DNA of 64,000 nucleotides from Actinomycetospora lutea. GTDB lineage: Bacteria; Actinomycetota; Actinomycetes; Mycobacteriales; Pseudonocardiaceae. Shown here one piece after another: positions 19,005 to 28,753 of the stretch. The position numbers were made by a program, and so were the translations under genes. The stretch is from contig NZ_JAQZAL010000004.1 in assembly GCF_028737205.1 (NCBI RefSeq), positions 229,472 to 293,471 on the forward strand, in the 5' to 3' direction. The stretch's first letter is position 1. Every line of letters starts with the position of its first letter. Below the pieces are notes generated by a model, which saw only the letters and a list, made by a program, of their open reading frames with translations, made no database searches and was not told the DNA's origin.

Positions 19005-19585
19005 CCGACCGGACCCCCGTCCCGCCGCGGCCCGCCCCGCCCGACAGCGGCGGCCTCCTGCGCCGCGCGGTCCCCGTGGTCTGGCTCGTGCTGGTCTGGG
19101 TGCTGCTGTGGGGCACGTTCTCCTGGGCCAACGTGCTCGGCGGGCTCGTCGTGGCCCTCGTCGTGCTGCTGGTGTTCCCGCTGCCGCCCGCACCCGGGCG
19201 GAACTGGCTGCGCCCGGGGGCGACGCTGCGCACCGTGCGCCGGTTCGTCGCCGACCTCCTCGTGTCGAGCGTCCAGGTGGCCCGGCAGTCGCTGGAGGCG
19301 CTGCGCCCCGGCCCGCCGATCCGCAGCTCGGTCGTCGCGGTCCGCCTCGCGTCGTCGTCGGAGTTCGTCATGGCGATGGCGGTCGGGATGCTCTCGCTGG
19401 TGCCCGGCAGCGTCGTCATCGAGGCCCGCCCGCAGGAGCGCACGATCTACGCGCACGTCCTGGGGGCCGACGACGCCGAGGCCGTCGCCGCCTTCCGGAC
19501 GCAGGTCGCCGTCCTGGAGACCGACCTGGTCGAGGCGCTGGGTCGTCCCCCGGCCGCCGGCGCCCCGTCCGAGGAGATCCCGTGA
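19001..19585 (+). CDS. mnhE: Na+/H+ antiporter subunit MrpE
   Basis: 194 aa. Two N-terminal helices (VPVVWLVLVWVLLWGTFSW, VLGGLVVALVVLLVFPLP) precede a soluble domain with the MrpE-typical SLVPGSVVIEARPQERTIYAHVL. The ATG overlaps the mnhD stop by 4 nt. Structural subunit of the Mrp complex. Confidence 0.93.
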   Translation: MTDRTPVPPRPAPPDSGGLLRRAVPVVWLVLVWVLLWGTFSWANVLGGLVVALVVLLVFPLPPAPGRNWLRPGATLRTVRRFVADLLVSSVQVARQSLEALRPGPPIRSSVVAVRLASSSEFVMAMAVGMLSLVPGSVVIEARPQERTIYAHVLGADDAEAVAAFRTQVAVLETDLVEALGRPPAAGAPSEEIP

Positions 19586-19866
19586 CCGGACTGCCCGCCC
19601 TGCTCGACGCCGTGCTCGTCGTCTGCCTCGTCCTGCTCGGGATCTCGGCGCTCCTCGTGGTCGTGCGCCTGCTGCGCGGCCCCACGGGGCTCGACCGGCT
19701 CGTCGCTCTCGACGTGCTGGTCGCGGAGTTCCTCTGCGGGCTCGTCGTCTACGCCGCGCTGACCGGCGACTCCGCGCTCGTCCCGGTGGTGGTGGCGATC
19801 AGCCTGGTCGGGTTCCTCGGCTCGACCACCGTGGCGCGCTTCGTGCGCCGGGGGACCGACCGGTGA
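19582..19866 (+). CDS. mnhF: Na+/H+ antiporter subunit MrpF
   Basis: 94 aa, three helices. The segment VRLLRGPTGLDRLVALDVL carries the conserved GPTxxDR of MrpF. GTG overlaps the mnhE stop, and its own stop overlaps mnhG. Confidence 0.93.
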   Translation: MTGLPALLDAVLVVCLVLLGISALLVVVRLLRGPTGLDRLVALDVLVAEFLCGLVVYAALTGDSALVPVVVAISLVGFLGSTTVARFVRRGTDR

Positions 19867-20348
19867 GCGCCGGCAGCCGGGACGGCCTCGCGGTGACGCT
19901 GGACGCGATCGGCACGGTCGCGATCGTGCTCGGGGTGCTGCTGACCCTCGTCGCCTCGATCGGCCTGCTCTCCCTGCCCGACGTGCTCAGCCGCATGCAC
20001 GCCGCGACGAAGCCGCAGGTCCTCGGGCTGCTGCTCGTGGTGATCGGGGGCGCGCTGCACCTGCGGACCAGCGTCGACGTCTGGATGCTCGTGCTGGTCG
20101 GGGCGTTCCAGCTCGTCACGGCGCCGGTGACCGCGCACGTCGTCGGCCGGCTCGCCCACCGCGGTGACGGGGTGCGCCGCGACCTGCTGTACGTCGACGA
20201 GCTGGTGGACACCCCGGACACCGCGGACCCGGGCCCGGACCGCCCCGAGCCCGACGAGCCCGACACCGAGGACCCGGACGCACCCGGGGACGCGGAGGAC
20301 ACCGACGTCCCGGCGCCCCGGGGCGGCGGGCGGCCGGAGGGGGCGTGA
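19863..20348 (+). CDS. mnhG: Na+/H+ antiporter subunit MrpG
   Basis: 161 aa. The three-helix MrpG core includes ASIGLLSLPDVLSRMHAATK and PQVLGLLLVVIGGAL. An acidic Pro/Asp/Glu tail of about 55 residues is additional to the normal ~105 aa and resembles the tails of MnhC and MnhD here. Last gene of the Mrp operon; starts on a GTGA overlap with mnhF. Confidence 0.93.
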   Translation: MSAGSRDGLAVTLDAIGTVAIVLGVLLTLVASIGLLSLPDVLSRMHAATKPQVLGLLLVVIGGALHLRTSVDVWMLVLVGAFQLVTAPVTAHVVGRLAHRGDGVRRDLLYVDELVDTPDTADPGPDRPEPDEPDTEDPDAPGDAEDTDVPAPRGGGRPEGA

Positions 20349-20358
20349 GGCGGCTCCC

Positions 20359-20364
20359 TAGAAT
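20359..20364 (+). promoter_or_regulatory. -10 element of the DUF3592-menG pair
   Basis: TAGAAT ends 7 nt before GTG 20372, again with no ribosome site. It lies 10 nt past the mnhG stop and would give the DUF3592-menG unit its own leaderless promoter. Confidence 0.5.
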
Positions 20365-20371
20365 CGGCGTG

Positions 20372-20968
20372 GTGACCTGGTTGCGCGCGCTCGTGCGGCG
20401 GGCCCGTGCGCGGGTCGCGCCGTTCCTCGCCGACGCCCTGGAGCTGATCCGCCCGGCCGGCCGGCGGGCGCCGGAGATCGTGGTCGTGGTGGGCGTCGTG
20501 GTCAGCGTGCTGCTCGCTCTCGTGCTCGTGGCCGCCGCCCGCAACGACGCGCACATCGACGCCGCGCGGGGCGACGCCGTCGCCGAGGTGCTCGAGGGCG
20601 GGTCGCGCCCGCACGTCTACGTCCGGTTCACCACGGTCGAGGGCGCGGTGCTCACCCCCGAGAAGGGCGTGTTCTACCCGCGCGGGCTCGAGCCGGGCCA
20701 GCTCGTCGAGGTCGAGTACGACCGCACCGACCCCGAGCTCGTCCGCGTCGGCGGGCGGACCTGGACCGAGGGCCTCGTGCCCGTGCTGCTCGGCCTGCTC
20801 GTGCTGTGGGCCGTCGTGGGCCCGTCCGCGTGGGCGCTCGCCCGCGCCCGGCGGCGCCGCCGCGAGGCCGCCGCGTCCGCCGCGCGGTGGCGCAGCGACC
20901 GGGCGGCGACCCGCACCGACGAGCACGAGGACGGCGAGCCGGAGATGGCCGGGGCGGTGCCCCGGTGA
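20372..20968 (+). CDS. DUF3592-like membrane protein
   Basis: 198 aa. One helix near residues 36-55 ([20 protein letters not shown]), an extracytoplasmic domain ([21 protein letters not shown] ... [20 protein letters not shown]), a second helix ([18 protein letters not shown]) and a basic tail. This is the DUF3592 layout. From memory, a similar small membrane protein (Rv0556) sits between menD and menG in M. tuberculosis. GTG 20372 is picked from the -10 box; a frame-continuous GTG at 20345 overlapping mnhG is possible. It overlaps menG by 4 nt. Confidence 0.72.
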   Translation: MTWLRALVRRARARVAPFLADALELIRPAGRRAPEIVVVVGVVVSVLLALVLVAAARNDAHIDAARGDAVAEVLEGGSRPHVYVRFTTVEGAVLTPEKGVFYPRGLEPGQLVEVEYDRTDPELVRVGGRTWTEGLVPVLLGLLVLWAVVGPSAWALARARRRRREAAASAARWRSDRAATRTDEHEDGEPEMAGAVPR

Positions 20969-21723
20969 ACGCTTTCCGGAGGAGATCGACGGGTCCGTCT
21001 CCGCTGCGCTCCGCGTCCCGGGGCACCCGCGCCGAGCTCGACCGCGACCCGCGCGCCGTGGCCCGCATGTTCGACGGGGTCGCCGCGCGCTACGACCTCA
21101 CCAACACGGTGCTCTCGTTCGCCCAGGACGTCCGGTGGCGCCGGGCGACCCGCGCGGCGCTGGCGGTCGGTCCCGGTGACGTGGTGCTCGACGTCGCGGC
21201 CGGCACCGGGGTGTCGACCGTCGAGCTCGCCCGCACCGGGGCGCGCTGCCTGGCCACCGACTTCTCGCTCGGCATGCTGCGTACGGGGCGCGCGCGACCG
21301 GCCACGGCCGGGTTGCCCTTCGTCGCCGCCGACGCGCTGCACCTGCCGGTGCCCGACGCCTCGGTCGACGCCGTCGTGATCTCGTTCGGCCTGCGCAACA
21401 CCGTCGACGTCGACGCGGCGCTCGCCGAGTTCGCCCGCGTCACCCGCCCCGGCGGCACGCTCGCGGTCTGCGAGTTCTCGCGCCCGACGTGGGCGCCGTT
21501 CCGCCGGCTCTACACCGACTACCTCATGCGCGCCCTGCCCCGCGTGGCGACCGCGGTCAGCTCCAACCCGGACGCCTACGTCTACCTCGCCGAGTCGATC
21601 CGCGCCTGGCCCGACCAGGCGGCCCTCGCGCAGCGGATCGCCGCGGCGGGCTGGCGCTCGGTCGCCTGGCGCGACCTCTCCGGCGGCATCGTCGCCCTCC
21701 ACACGGCCACCAGGCCCTCCTAA
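20965..21723 (+). CDS. menG: Demethylmenaquinone methyltransferase MenG (UbiE family)
   Basis: 252 aa class I SAM methyltransferase carrying out the last ring methylation of menaquinone. The family signature is complete: [23 protein letters not shown] motif [15 protein letters not shown], and [20 protein letters not shown]. The GTG overlaps the DUF3592 gene by 4 nt; the first ~15 residues are basic and extra, so a later start cannot be excluded. Sits between menD and menJ. Confidence 0.95.
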   Translation: MNAFRRRSTGPSPLRSASRGTRAELDRDPRAVARMFDGVAARYDLTNTVLSFAQDVRWRRATRAALAVGPGDVVLDVAAGTGVSTVELARTGARCLATDFSLGMLRTGRARPATAGLPFVAADALHLPVPDASVDAVVISFGLRNTVDVDAALAEFARVTRPGGTLAVCEFSRPTWAPFRRLYTDYLMRALPRVATAVSSNPDAYVYLAESIRAWPDQAALAQRIAAAGWRSVAWRDLSGGIVALHTATRPS

Positions 21724-21751
21724 GCACCCGGGACCGGGACCGCACCCGGGG

Positions 21752-21822
21752 GGTGCGAGCGATGCGGCAGCGCTGGTGTCCCACGCCAGGATCGCCACAT
21801 CCTCGCGGGCGCGACACGCCGG
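21752..21822 (-). repeat. Dispersed structured repeat, copy B
   Basis: Inverted copy of 11809-11879, 89% identical. The stem corresponding to CTGGCGT/ACGCCAG here reads CTGGTGT-ccc-ACGCCAG on the plus strand, retaining pairing through a G-U pair. It lies 28 nt after menG and ahead of menJ. Confidence 0.8.
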
Positions 21823-21894
21823 GGATCGCGTCCCGATGACCGCTCGCCACCGGATCCAAACCACCCTCGGCGGGCGTTCTCGCCACGCGATCCC

Positions 21895-21900
21895 TAGACT
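21895..21900 (+). promoter_or_regulatory. -10 element of menJ (and possibly nuo)
   Basis: TAGACT in the 223-nt menG-menJ gap. A start of transcription near 21907 would leave a leader of about 40 nt that contains the Rex-like operator and a ribosome site. Confidence 0.4.
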
Positions 21901-21914
21901 CCCCCGTACCGAGC

Positions 21915-21932
21915 TAGTGAACGGATTCACAA
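21915..21932 (+). promoter_or_regulatory. Rex-like operator (ROP) upstream of menJ-nuo
   Basis: TAGTGAACGGATTCACAA is an inverted repeat GTGAA-N4-TTCAC and matches the Streptomyces Rex consensus TGTGAACGNNTTCACA closely. It abuts the AAGGAG ribosome site of menJ and lies just after the predicted transcription start, a position suited to repression. Rex senses NADH/NAD+ and controls respiratory genes in Streptomyces. No rex gene is in the window. Confidence 0.55.
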
Positions 21933-21946
21933 GGAGCAGTGTCGCC

Positions 21947-23293
21947 GTGTCCGCCACCACCGGAGCGCGCCGCAGCCCCGACGGCGACGCCGACGTCGTG
22001 GTCGTGGGGGCCGGGCCCGCCGGCTCCACGGTCGCGACCTACCTGGCGCGCGCCGGCCTGGACGTCCTCGTGCTCGAGAAGGCGACGTTCCCGCGCGAGA
22101 AGGTCTGCGGCGACGGGGTCACGCCGCGCGGGGTGAAGCAGCTCGTCGACCTCGGCGTCGACACCCGCGAGGAGGCCGGCTGGCGCCACCAGCGCGGCCT
22201 GCGCGTGGTCGGCGGCGGCGCGAGCGTCGAGCTCGACTGGCCCGAGCTCGCCCATTACCCCGCCTACGGCCTCGTGCGCCCGCGCCGCGACTTCGACCAG
22301 ATGCTCGCCGACCACGCCCGCGCCGCCGGCGCCCGCGTCGAGGAGGGCGTCTCGGTCACCGGGGCGACCCGCGACGAGCGCACCGGACGCGTCACCGGCG
22401 TCGAGGCGCGCCGCGGGCCCGAGCGCACGCCCGTGGGCTTCCGCGCGCCCCTCGTCGTCGCCTGCGACGGCGTCGGCGCCCGCACCGCGCTGAGCCTGGG
22501 CATCGCCAAGCGCGACGACCGCCCGCTCGGCGTCGCCGTCCGCCGCTACTACACGAGCCCGCGCCACGACGACGCCTACCTCGAGACCCACCTCGGCCTG
22601 CACGACCGGCCCGGCGTCGGCAGCGACCTCCATGGCGGCTACGGCTGGATCTTCGGCATGGGTGACGGCACCGCCAACGTCGGTCTCGGCGTCCTCGCCA
22701 CGCAGCAGAGCGACAAGCGCGACTACCGCGCCATGCTGCGCTCCTGGCTCGACGGCCTGCCCGCCGCGTGGGGCCTGCGCGAGGAGAACGCGGCCGGCCC
22801 GATCGGCGGTGCCGCGCTGCCGATGGGCCTGAGCCGCACGCCGGTCTACCGCGACGGTCTCGTGCTCGTCGGCGACGCCGGAGGGATGGTCAACCCGTTC
22901 AGCGGCGAGGGCATCGCCTACGCCCTGCAGTCCGCCGCGCTCGCCGCCGAGTGCGTCGTGCAGGCGATGGCGCGGCCGGAGGGCCCCTCCCGCGAGCGGG
23001 CTCTCGGCGCGTACCCGACGGCCGTCCGCCGCGAGCTCGGCGGCTACTACCGCATCGGCAACCGGGCGGCCGGCGCCCTGGGCCGGCCGCGGTTCATGCA
23101 CCACGCGCTGCGTCTCGGGCTCCCGCGGCGCCGCGTGATGGGTGCCGCCCTCCGGCTCTTCGCGGGGCTCACCGACGGACGGGACGGGGACGCGGGCGAC
23201 CGCGTGCTCGAGCTCGCCCTGCGGCTGGTGCCGCCGCTGTCCGACGGACCGTCGGACCCCGGCCGGCGGAAGGGGGAGTCCGCGGCGGCCTGA
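21947..23293 (+). CDS. menJ: Geranylgeranyl reductase family / menaquinone reductase MenJ
   Basis: 448 aa FAD-dependent reductase. The N-terminal dinucleotide fold is VVVGAGPAGSTVATYLARAG, with KVCGDGVTPRGV next, and the second FAD motif is LVGDAGGMVNPFSGEGIAYAL. Its M. tuberculosis relative (MenJ, Rv0561c) saturates one isoprene unit of menaquinone. The neighbourhood of menA, menD, menG and a polyprenyl synthase supports that role over archaeal-type lipid reduction. GTG 21947 has AAGGAG 10 nt upstream; the open frame upstream runs through the repeat and is not coding. nuoA follows after 168 nt. Confidence 0.9.
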   Translation: MSATTGARRSPDGDADVVVVGAGPAGSTVATYLARAGLDVLVLEKATFPREKVCGDGVTPRGVKQLVDLGVDTREEAGWRHQRGLRVVGGGASVELDWPELAHYPAYGLVRPRRDFDQMLADHARAAGARVEEGVSVTGATRDERTGRVTGVEARRGPERTPVGFRAPLVVACDGVGARTALSLGIAKRDDRPLGVAVRRYYTSPRHDDAYLETHLGLHDRPGVGSDLHGGYGWIFGMGDGTANVGLGVLATQQSDKRDYRAMLRSWLDGLPAAWGLREENAAGPIGGAALPMGLSRTPVYRDGLVLVGDAGGMVNPFSGEGIAYALQSAALAAECVVQAMARPEGPSRERALGAYPTAVRRELGGYYRIGNRAAGALGRPRFMHHALRLGLPRRRVMGAALRLFAGLTDGRDGDAGDRVLELALRLVPPLSDGPSDPGRRKGESAAA

Positions 23294-23322
23294 GGAGCCG
23301 CCCGAGCAGCGCGGGTTAGGAC

Positions 23323-23336
23323 GCCCTGATCAGGGC
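23323..23336 (+). promoter_or_regulatory. Palindrome in nuo upstream region
   Basis: GCCCTGATCAGGGC is a perfect 14-bp palindrome 125 nt before nuoA, followed by an AT-richer CTCATTAAGG. It could be an operator or the end of a menJ terminator. No known regulator motif is recognised. Confidence 0.3.
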
Positions 23337-23461
23337 ACGGGAGCACCGTCCTCATTAAGGTCGGCGTCCGCCCGCCGAGCGTGATCCACCACGTGGCCCC
23401 GTCCGTGGGCCCCACCACCACCCGAACTCCCGACGCTGCACCGGGGAGGAAGGAGACGACG

Positions 23462-23827
23462 ATGCTGGACCTCTACGTCCCGCTCATCGTCATGTTCGTG
23501 CTCGCGGCCGCGTTCGGGCTGTTCTCCGTCACCGCCGCACCGTTCATCGGCCCGCGCCGCTACAACCGCGCGAAGCTCGACTCCTACGAGTGCGGCATCG
23601 AGCCGTCGCCGCAGCCGATCGCCGGCGGCGGCCGCATCCCGGTGGCCTACTACCTCACCGCGATGCTGTTCATCCTCTTCGACATCGAGATGGTCTTCCT
23701 CTACCCGTTCGCGGTGAACATCGACGCGCTCGGGTTGTTCGGCCTGGTCGAGATCGTGCTGTTCGTCGCGACCGTCGCCTTCGCCTACGCCTACGTGTGG
23801 CGGCGCGGCGGGCTGGACTGGAGCTAG
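23462..23827 (+). CDS. nuoA: NADH-quinone oxidoreductase subunit A
   Basis: 121 aa, three helices. The conserved [20 protein letters not shown] and [16 protein letters not shown] are characteristic of NuoA. ATG 23462 has GGGGAGGAAGGAG upstream; the open frame before it is noncoding. First gene of a complete 14-subunit nuo operon. Confidence 0.97.
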   Translation: MLDLYVPLIVMFVLAAAFGLFSVTAAPFIGPRRYNRAKLDSYECGIEPSPQPIAGGGRIPVAYYLTAMLFILFDIEMVFLYPFAVNIDALGLFGLVEIVLFVATVAFAYAYVWRRGGLDWS

Positions 23828-23831
23828 AAGC

Positions 23832-24428
23832 ATGGGACTGGAAGAGAAGCTCCCGAACGGGATCGTGCTGGCCAGCGTCGAGAGCCTGGTCAACTGGACA
23901 CGCAAGGCCTCGCTGTGGCCGGCGACCTTCGGGCTGGCCTGCTGCGCGATCGAGATGATGACCTCGGGCGCCCCGCGCTACGACCTCGGCCGCTTCGGGA
24001 TGGAGGTGTTCCGCCCGAGCCCCCGCCAGGCCGACCTGATGATCGTCGCGGGCCGCGTCACCAACAAGATGGCCCCGGTCCTGCGCCAGATCTACGACCA
24101 GATGGCCGAGCCCCGCTGGGTGCTCGCCATGGGCGTCTGCGCGTCGTCGGGCGGGATGTTCAACAACTACGCGGTCGTCCAGGGCGTCGATCACGTCGTG
24201 CCCGTCGACATGTACCTGCCGGGCTGCCCGCCGCGCCCGGAGATGCTCATCGACGCGATCCTCAAGCTCCACCAGAAGATCCAGAACGAGCCGCTCGGGC
24301 CGGTGCGCGCCGAGCTCGCCGCCGAGCGCCGGGCCCAGGGCGAGAAGCTCGAGCTGCTGCCCTCGTCGGAGAAGTACGCCAAGAAGGACCGCAAGACGGG
24401 GGAGGTGAAGGCCGAGCATGTCTGGTGA
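23832..24428 (+). CDS. nuoB: NADH-quinone oxidoreductase subunit B
   Basis: 198 aa peripheral-arm subunit binding the terminal [4Fe-4S] cluster N2 next to the quinone site. The four ligands are visible as C37-C38 ([10 protein letters not shown]), C103 ([10 protein letters not shown]) and C132 (PGCPPRPEM). It starts 4 nt after nuoA and overlaps nuoC by 11 nt. Confidence 0.97.
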   Translation: MGLEEKLPNGIVLASVESLVNWTRKASLWPATFGLACCAIEMMTSGAPRYDLGRFGMEVFRPSPRQADLMIVAGRVTNKMAPVLRQIYDQMAEPRWVLAMGVCASSGGMFNNYAVVQGVDHVVPVDMYLPGCPPRPEMLIDAILKLHQKIQNEPLGPVRAELAAERRAQGEKLELLPSSEKYAKKDRKTGEVKAEHVW

Positions 24429-25260
24429 CGCGGGAGACGCAGCGAAGCGGAGCTCGAGCCGGGACGAGAACACCGAGAAGCCCGAGACGCCCGGGACGGG
24501 CGCCGGCGGCGCGAGCGGCCCCACGGGCGCGTCGAACCCCGGCTCGGCCGGCACGGCCTTCGGCCCGCAGGAGATCGCGCGCCGCGACGTCAGCGGCTCC
24601 GCCGCGGGGCGGGCCCGCGAGGGCATGTTCGGCATCCAGGGCTCCGGCGACACGTCGGGCTTCGGCGGCCTGCGCCTGCCCGGCTACGCCCCGGCCCCCG
24701 CCGAGCGGCCCTACGGCGGCTGGTTCGACGAGGTCGCCGACGAGGCGGCCGCGGCCCTGGCCGACGACGGCGGGGCCGACTTCGACACCTGCGTGCACCA
24801 GGTGACCGTCGACCGCGGCGAGATGACCTGGTACGTCGACCGCGAGCACCTGGTGCGCCTCGCCCGCACCCTGCGCGACGACCCGGCGCTGCGCTTCGAG
24901 TTCTGCTCGGGCGTCTCCGGCGTCGACTACGGCGAGGGCGTGCCGCAGCAGCTGCACGTCGTGACCCACCTGCTGTCGATGACCTACCGCCGCCGGCTGC
25001 GCCTCGAGATCGCCCTCGAGCTCGACGACGCGCGCTGCCCGTCGCTGGTCGACATCTACCCGACGGCCGACTGGCACGAGCGCGAGACCTGGGACATGTT
25101 CGGCGTGGTCTTCGAGGGCCACCCGAGCCTGACCCGGATCCTCATGCCCGACGACTGGAACGGCCACCCGCAGCTCAAGAGCTACCCGCTCGGCGGCATC
25201 CCCGTGGAGTACCACGACGCGGAGATCCCGCCGCCCGACCAGCGGAGGGCGTACACGTGA
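24418..25260 (+). CDS. nuoC: NADH-quinone oxidoreductase subunit C
   Basis: 280 aa. The conserved NuoC domain occupies about residues 110-270, including [20 protein letters not shown] and [20 protein letters not shown]. The first ~75 residues are a low-complexity Gly/Ser/Thr-rich extension longer than in most NuoC proteins, and it contains a 30-nt repeat also found in the enoyl-CoA hydratase gene. Start ATG 24418 lies inside nuoB, and the stop overlaps nuoD by 4 nt. Confidence 0.95.
   Translation: MSGDAGDAAKRSSSRDENTEKPETPGTGAGGASGPTGASNPGSAGTAFGPQEIARRDVSGSAAGRAREGMFGIQGSGDTSGFGGLRLPGYAPAPAERPYGGWFDEVADEAAAALADDGGADFDTCVHQVTVDRGEMTWYVDREHLVRLARTLRDDPALRFEFCSGVSGVDYGEGVPQQLHVVTHLLSMTYRRRLRLEIALELDDARCPSLVDIYPTADWHERETWDMFGVVFEGHPSLTRILMPDDWNGHPQLKSYPLGGIPVEYHDAEIPPPDQRRAYT
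24432..24461 (+). repeat. 30-nt intragenic repeat, copy in nuoC
   Basis: GGGAGACGCAGCGAAGCGGA followed by GCTCGAGCCG. It matches the minus strand of 45173-45202 at 27 of 30 positions and is read in the same frame there, giving [10 protein letters not shown] here versus GDEAERSSTR. Confidence 0.7.
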
Positions 25261-26591
25261 CCACGTCCGACCAGACGACCCAGGACCCGTACGCCGCGAC
25301 CAGTCGCGAGACCACCGAGGGCACCGTCTACACGGTCACCGGTGGCGACTGGGACGAGATGGTCGACCAGACCGCCGGCGACGAGCGCATCGTCATCAAC
25401 ATGGGCCCGCAGCACCCGTCCACGCACGGCGTGCTGCGGCTGGTGCTGGAGCTGCAGGGCGAGGTCGTCACCGACGCCCGTCTCGTCATCGGCTACCTGC
25501 ACACGGGCATCGAGAAGAACTGCGAGTACCGCACCTGGACCCAGGGCGTCACCTTCGTGACGCGCGCGGACTACCTCGCCCCGCTGTTCAACGAGACCGC
25601 CTACTGCCTCTCGACCGAGCGCCTGCTCGGCGTCGAGGTGCCCGAGCGTGCCGCGACGATCCGCGTGCTCCTCATGGAGATCAACCGGATCGGCTCGCAC
25701 CTCGTCGCCCTCGCGACGGGCGGCATGGAGCTCGGCGCGCTCACCGGCATGACCAACGGCTTCCGCGAGCGCGAGGAGGTCCTGCACCTGCTCGAGTTCC
25801 TCACCGGCCTGCGCATGAACCACGCGTTCGTCCGCCCCGGCGGGGTCGTGCAGGACCTGCCCGAGGGCTACGAGGAGCGCATCCGCTCGTTCGTCGAGGT
25901 CATGCGCGGGCGGCTGCCCGGCTTCCACAAGCTGCTCACCGGCAACCGCATCTGGCGCCAGCGCCTCGAGGGCGTCGGCTACCTGCCGCTCGACGGCTGC
26001 CTCGCGCTCGGCGTCACCGGCCCGATCCTGCGGTCGGCCGGGCTCGCCTGGGACCTGCGCCAGGTCGAGCCCTACCTCGGCTACGAGCACTACGAGTTCG
26101 AGGTCCCCACCGACACGGCCGCCGACAGCTTCGCCCGCTACCTGCTGCGGGTGGAGGAGATGAGCCAGTCGCTGCGGATCATCGAGCAAGCCCTCGAGCG
26201 CCTCGAGCCCGGCCCGGTGATGGTCGAGGACGCGAAGATCGCCTGGCCCGCGCGGCTGTCGATCGGCGCCGACGGCATGGGCAACTCGCTCGAGCACGTC
26301 CGCCGGATCATGGGCCAGTCGATGGAGTCCCTGATCCACCACTTCAAGCTGGTCACCGAGGGCTTCAAGGTCCCGGCGGGGCAGGCCTGCGTGCCGATCG
26401 AGTCGCCGCGCGGCGAGCTGTCGGCCCACCTGGTCTCCGACGGCGGCACCCGCCCGCTGCGGGTCCACCTGCGCGACCCCAGCTTCGTCAACCTGCAGGC
26501 GGCGCCCGCCATGTCCGAGGGCGGGATGGTCTCCGACGTCATCGCCGCGCTCGCCTCGCTGGATCCCGTGATGGGGGGTTGTGACCGATGA
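25257..26591 (+). CDS. nuoD: NADH-quinone oxidoreductase subunit D
   Basis: 444 aa, 49-kDa-type subunit forming the quinone pocket with NuoB. The N-terminus has [20 protein letters not shown] (quinone-site His), and the conserved C-terminal part has PVMGGCDR at the very end. GTG 25257 overlaps nuoC by 4 nt. Length is normal. Confidence 0.97.
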   Translation: MTTSDQTTQDPYAATSRETTEGTVYTVTGGDWDEMVDQTAGDERIVINMGPQHPSTHGVLRLVLELQGEVVTDARLVIGYLHTGIEKNCEYRTWTQGVTFVTRADYLAPLFNETAYCLSTERLLGVEVPERAATIRVLLMEINRIGSHLVALATGGMELGALTGMTNGFREREEVLHLLEFLTGLRMNHAFVRPGGVVQDLPEGYEERIRSFVEVMRGRLPGFHKLLTGNRIWRQRLEGVGYLPLDGCLALGVTGPILRSAGLAWDLRQVEPYLGYEHYEFEVPTDTAADSFARYLLRVEEMSQSLRIIEQALERLEPGPVMVEDAKIAWPARLSIGADGMGNSLEHVRRIMGQSMESLIHHFKLVTEGFKVPAGQACVPIESPRGELSAHLVSDGGTRPLRVHLRDPSFVNLQAAPAMSEGGMVSDVIAALASLDPVMGGCDR

Positions 26592-26615
26592 TGGGACACC
26601 AAGCGGAGCGGACCC

Positions 26616-27421
26616 ATGTCTAGGACGCTCGGACCGGGGGCGCCGGCCACGCCGCCGAGCGAGCCCGAGCACGCCATCGACGAGGCCGGCGGCACCACCG
26701 CGCAGCACGCGGCGCTCTCGGCCGTCGGCATCTCGGTGTTCGACGGGGTGCGCGACCGGGCGGCGGCGATCATCGCCCGCTACCCCGAGCCGCGCTCGGC
26801 GCTGCTGCCGCTGCTCCACCTCGTCCAGCACGTCGAGGGCCACGTGTCCCGCGCCGGCATCGCGTTCTGCGCGGAGGCCCTGGAGATCACGACCGCGGAG
26901 GTCTCGGCGGTCGCGACCTTCTACACGATGTACAAGCGCGAGCCCGCCGGGCGCCACCTCGTCAGCGTCTGCACCAACACGCTGTGCGCGGCGCTGGGCG
27001 GCGACGCCATCTACCGGGCCGTCGGCGAGCGTCTCGGGGAGAACGGACGGCCGCTGGGGCACGAGCAGACCAGCGCCGACGGCACGGCGACGCTCGAGCA
27101 CGCCGAGTGCCTCGCGGCCTGCGACCTCGCCCCGGTGCTGACCGTCGACTACGAGTTCTTCGACAAGCAGACCGTCGACTCGGCCCTCGAGATCGTCGAC
27201 GCGCTGCGCCGCGGGGAGAAGCCCCACCCGACCCGTGGCGCCCCGCTGACCGACTTCCGTTCGGTGGAGCTGCTGCTCGCCGGGTTCTTCGACGACCCGG
27301 CCGTCGGCGGGCTCGACGCCGTCTCCGGCCCGTCGGCCGCCGACGAGAGCCTGGCCGGCGCCCGGCTCGCCGAGGAGCGGGGCTGGACCGCCCCGCCCGT
27401 GCCCGACGAGGGAGAGAACGC

Positions 27422-27425
<4 letters not shown>
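26616..27425 (+). CDS. nuoE: NADH-quinone oxidoreductase subunit E
   Basis: 269 aa thioredoxin-like [2Fe-2S] (N1a) subunit. Ligands are C119 and C124 (VCTNTLCAALGG) with C165 and C169 (ECLAACDLAP). Both N- and C-terminal extensions are longer than in E. coli NuoE, as usual in actinobacteria. GGAGCGG precedes ATG 26616. The stop overlaps nuoF. Confidence 0.96.

Positions 27426-28749
<1,324 letters not shown>

Positions 28750-28753
<4 letters not shown>

Noticed and set aside
23294..23461. Second Rex site or riboswitch before nuoA
   Set aside because: No GTGAA-N4-TTCAC match and no structured leader beyond one 14-bp palindrome.
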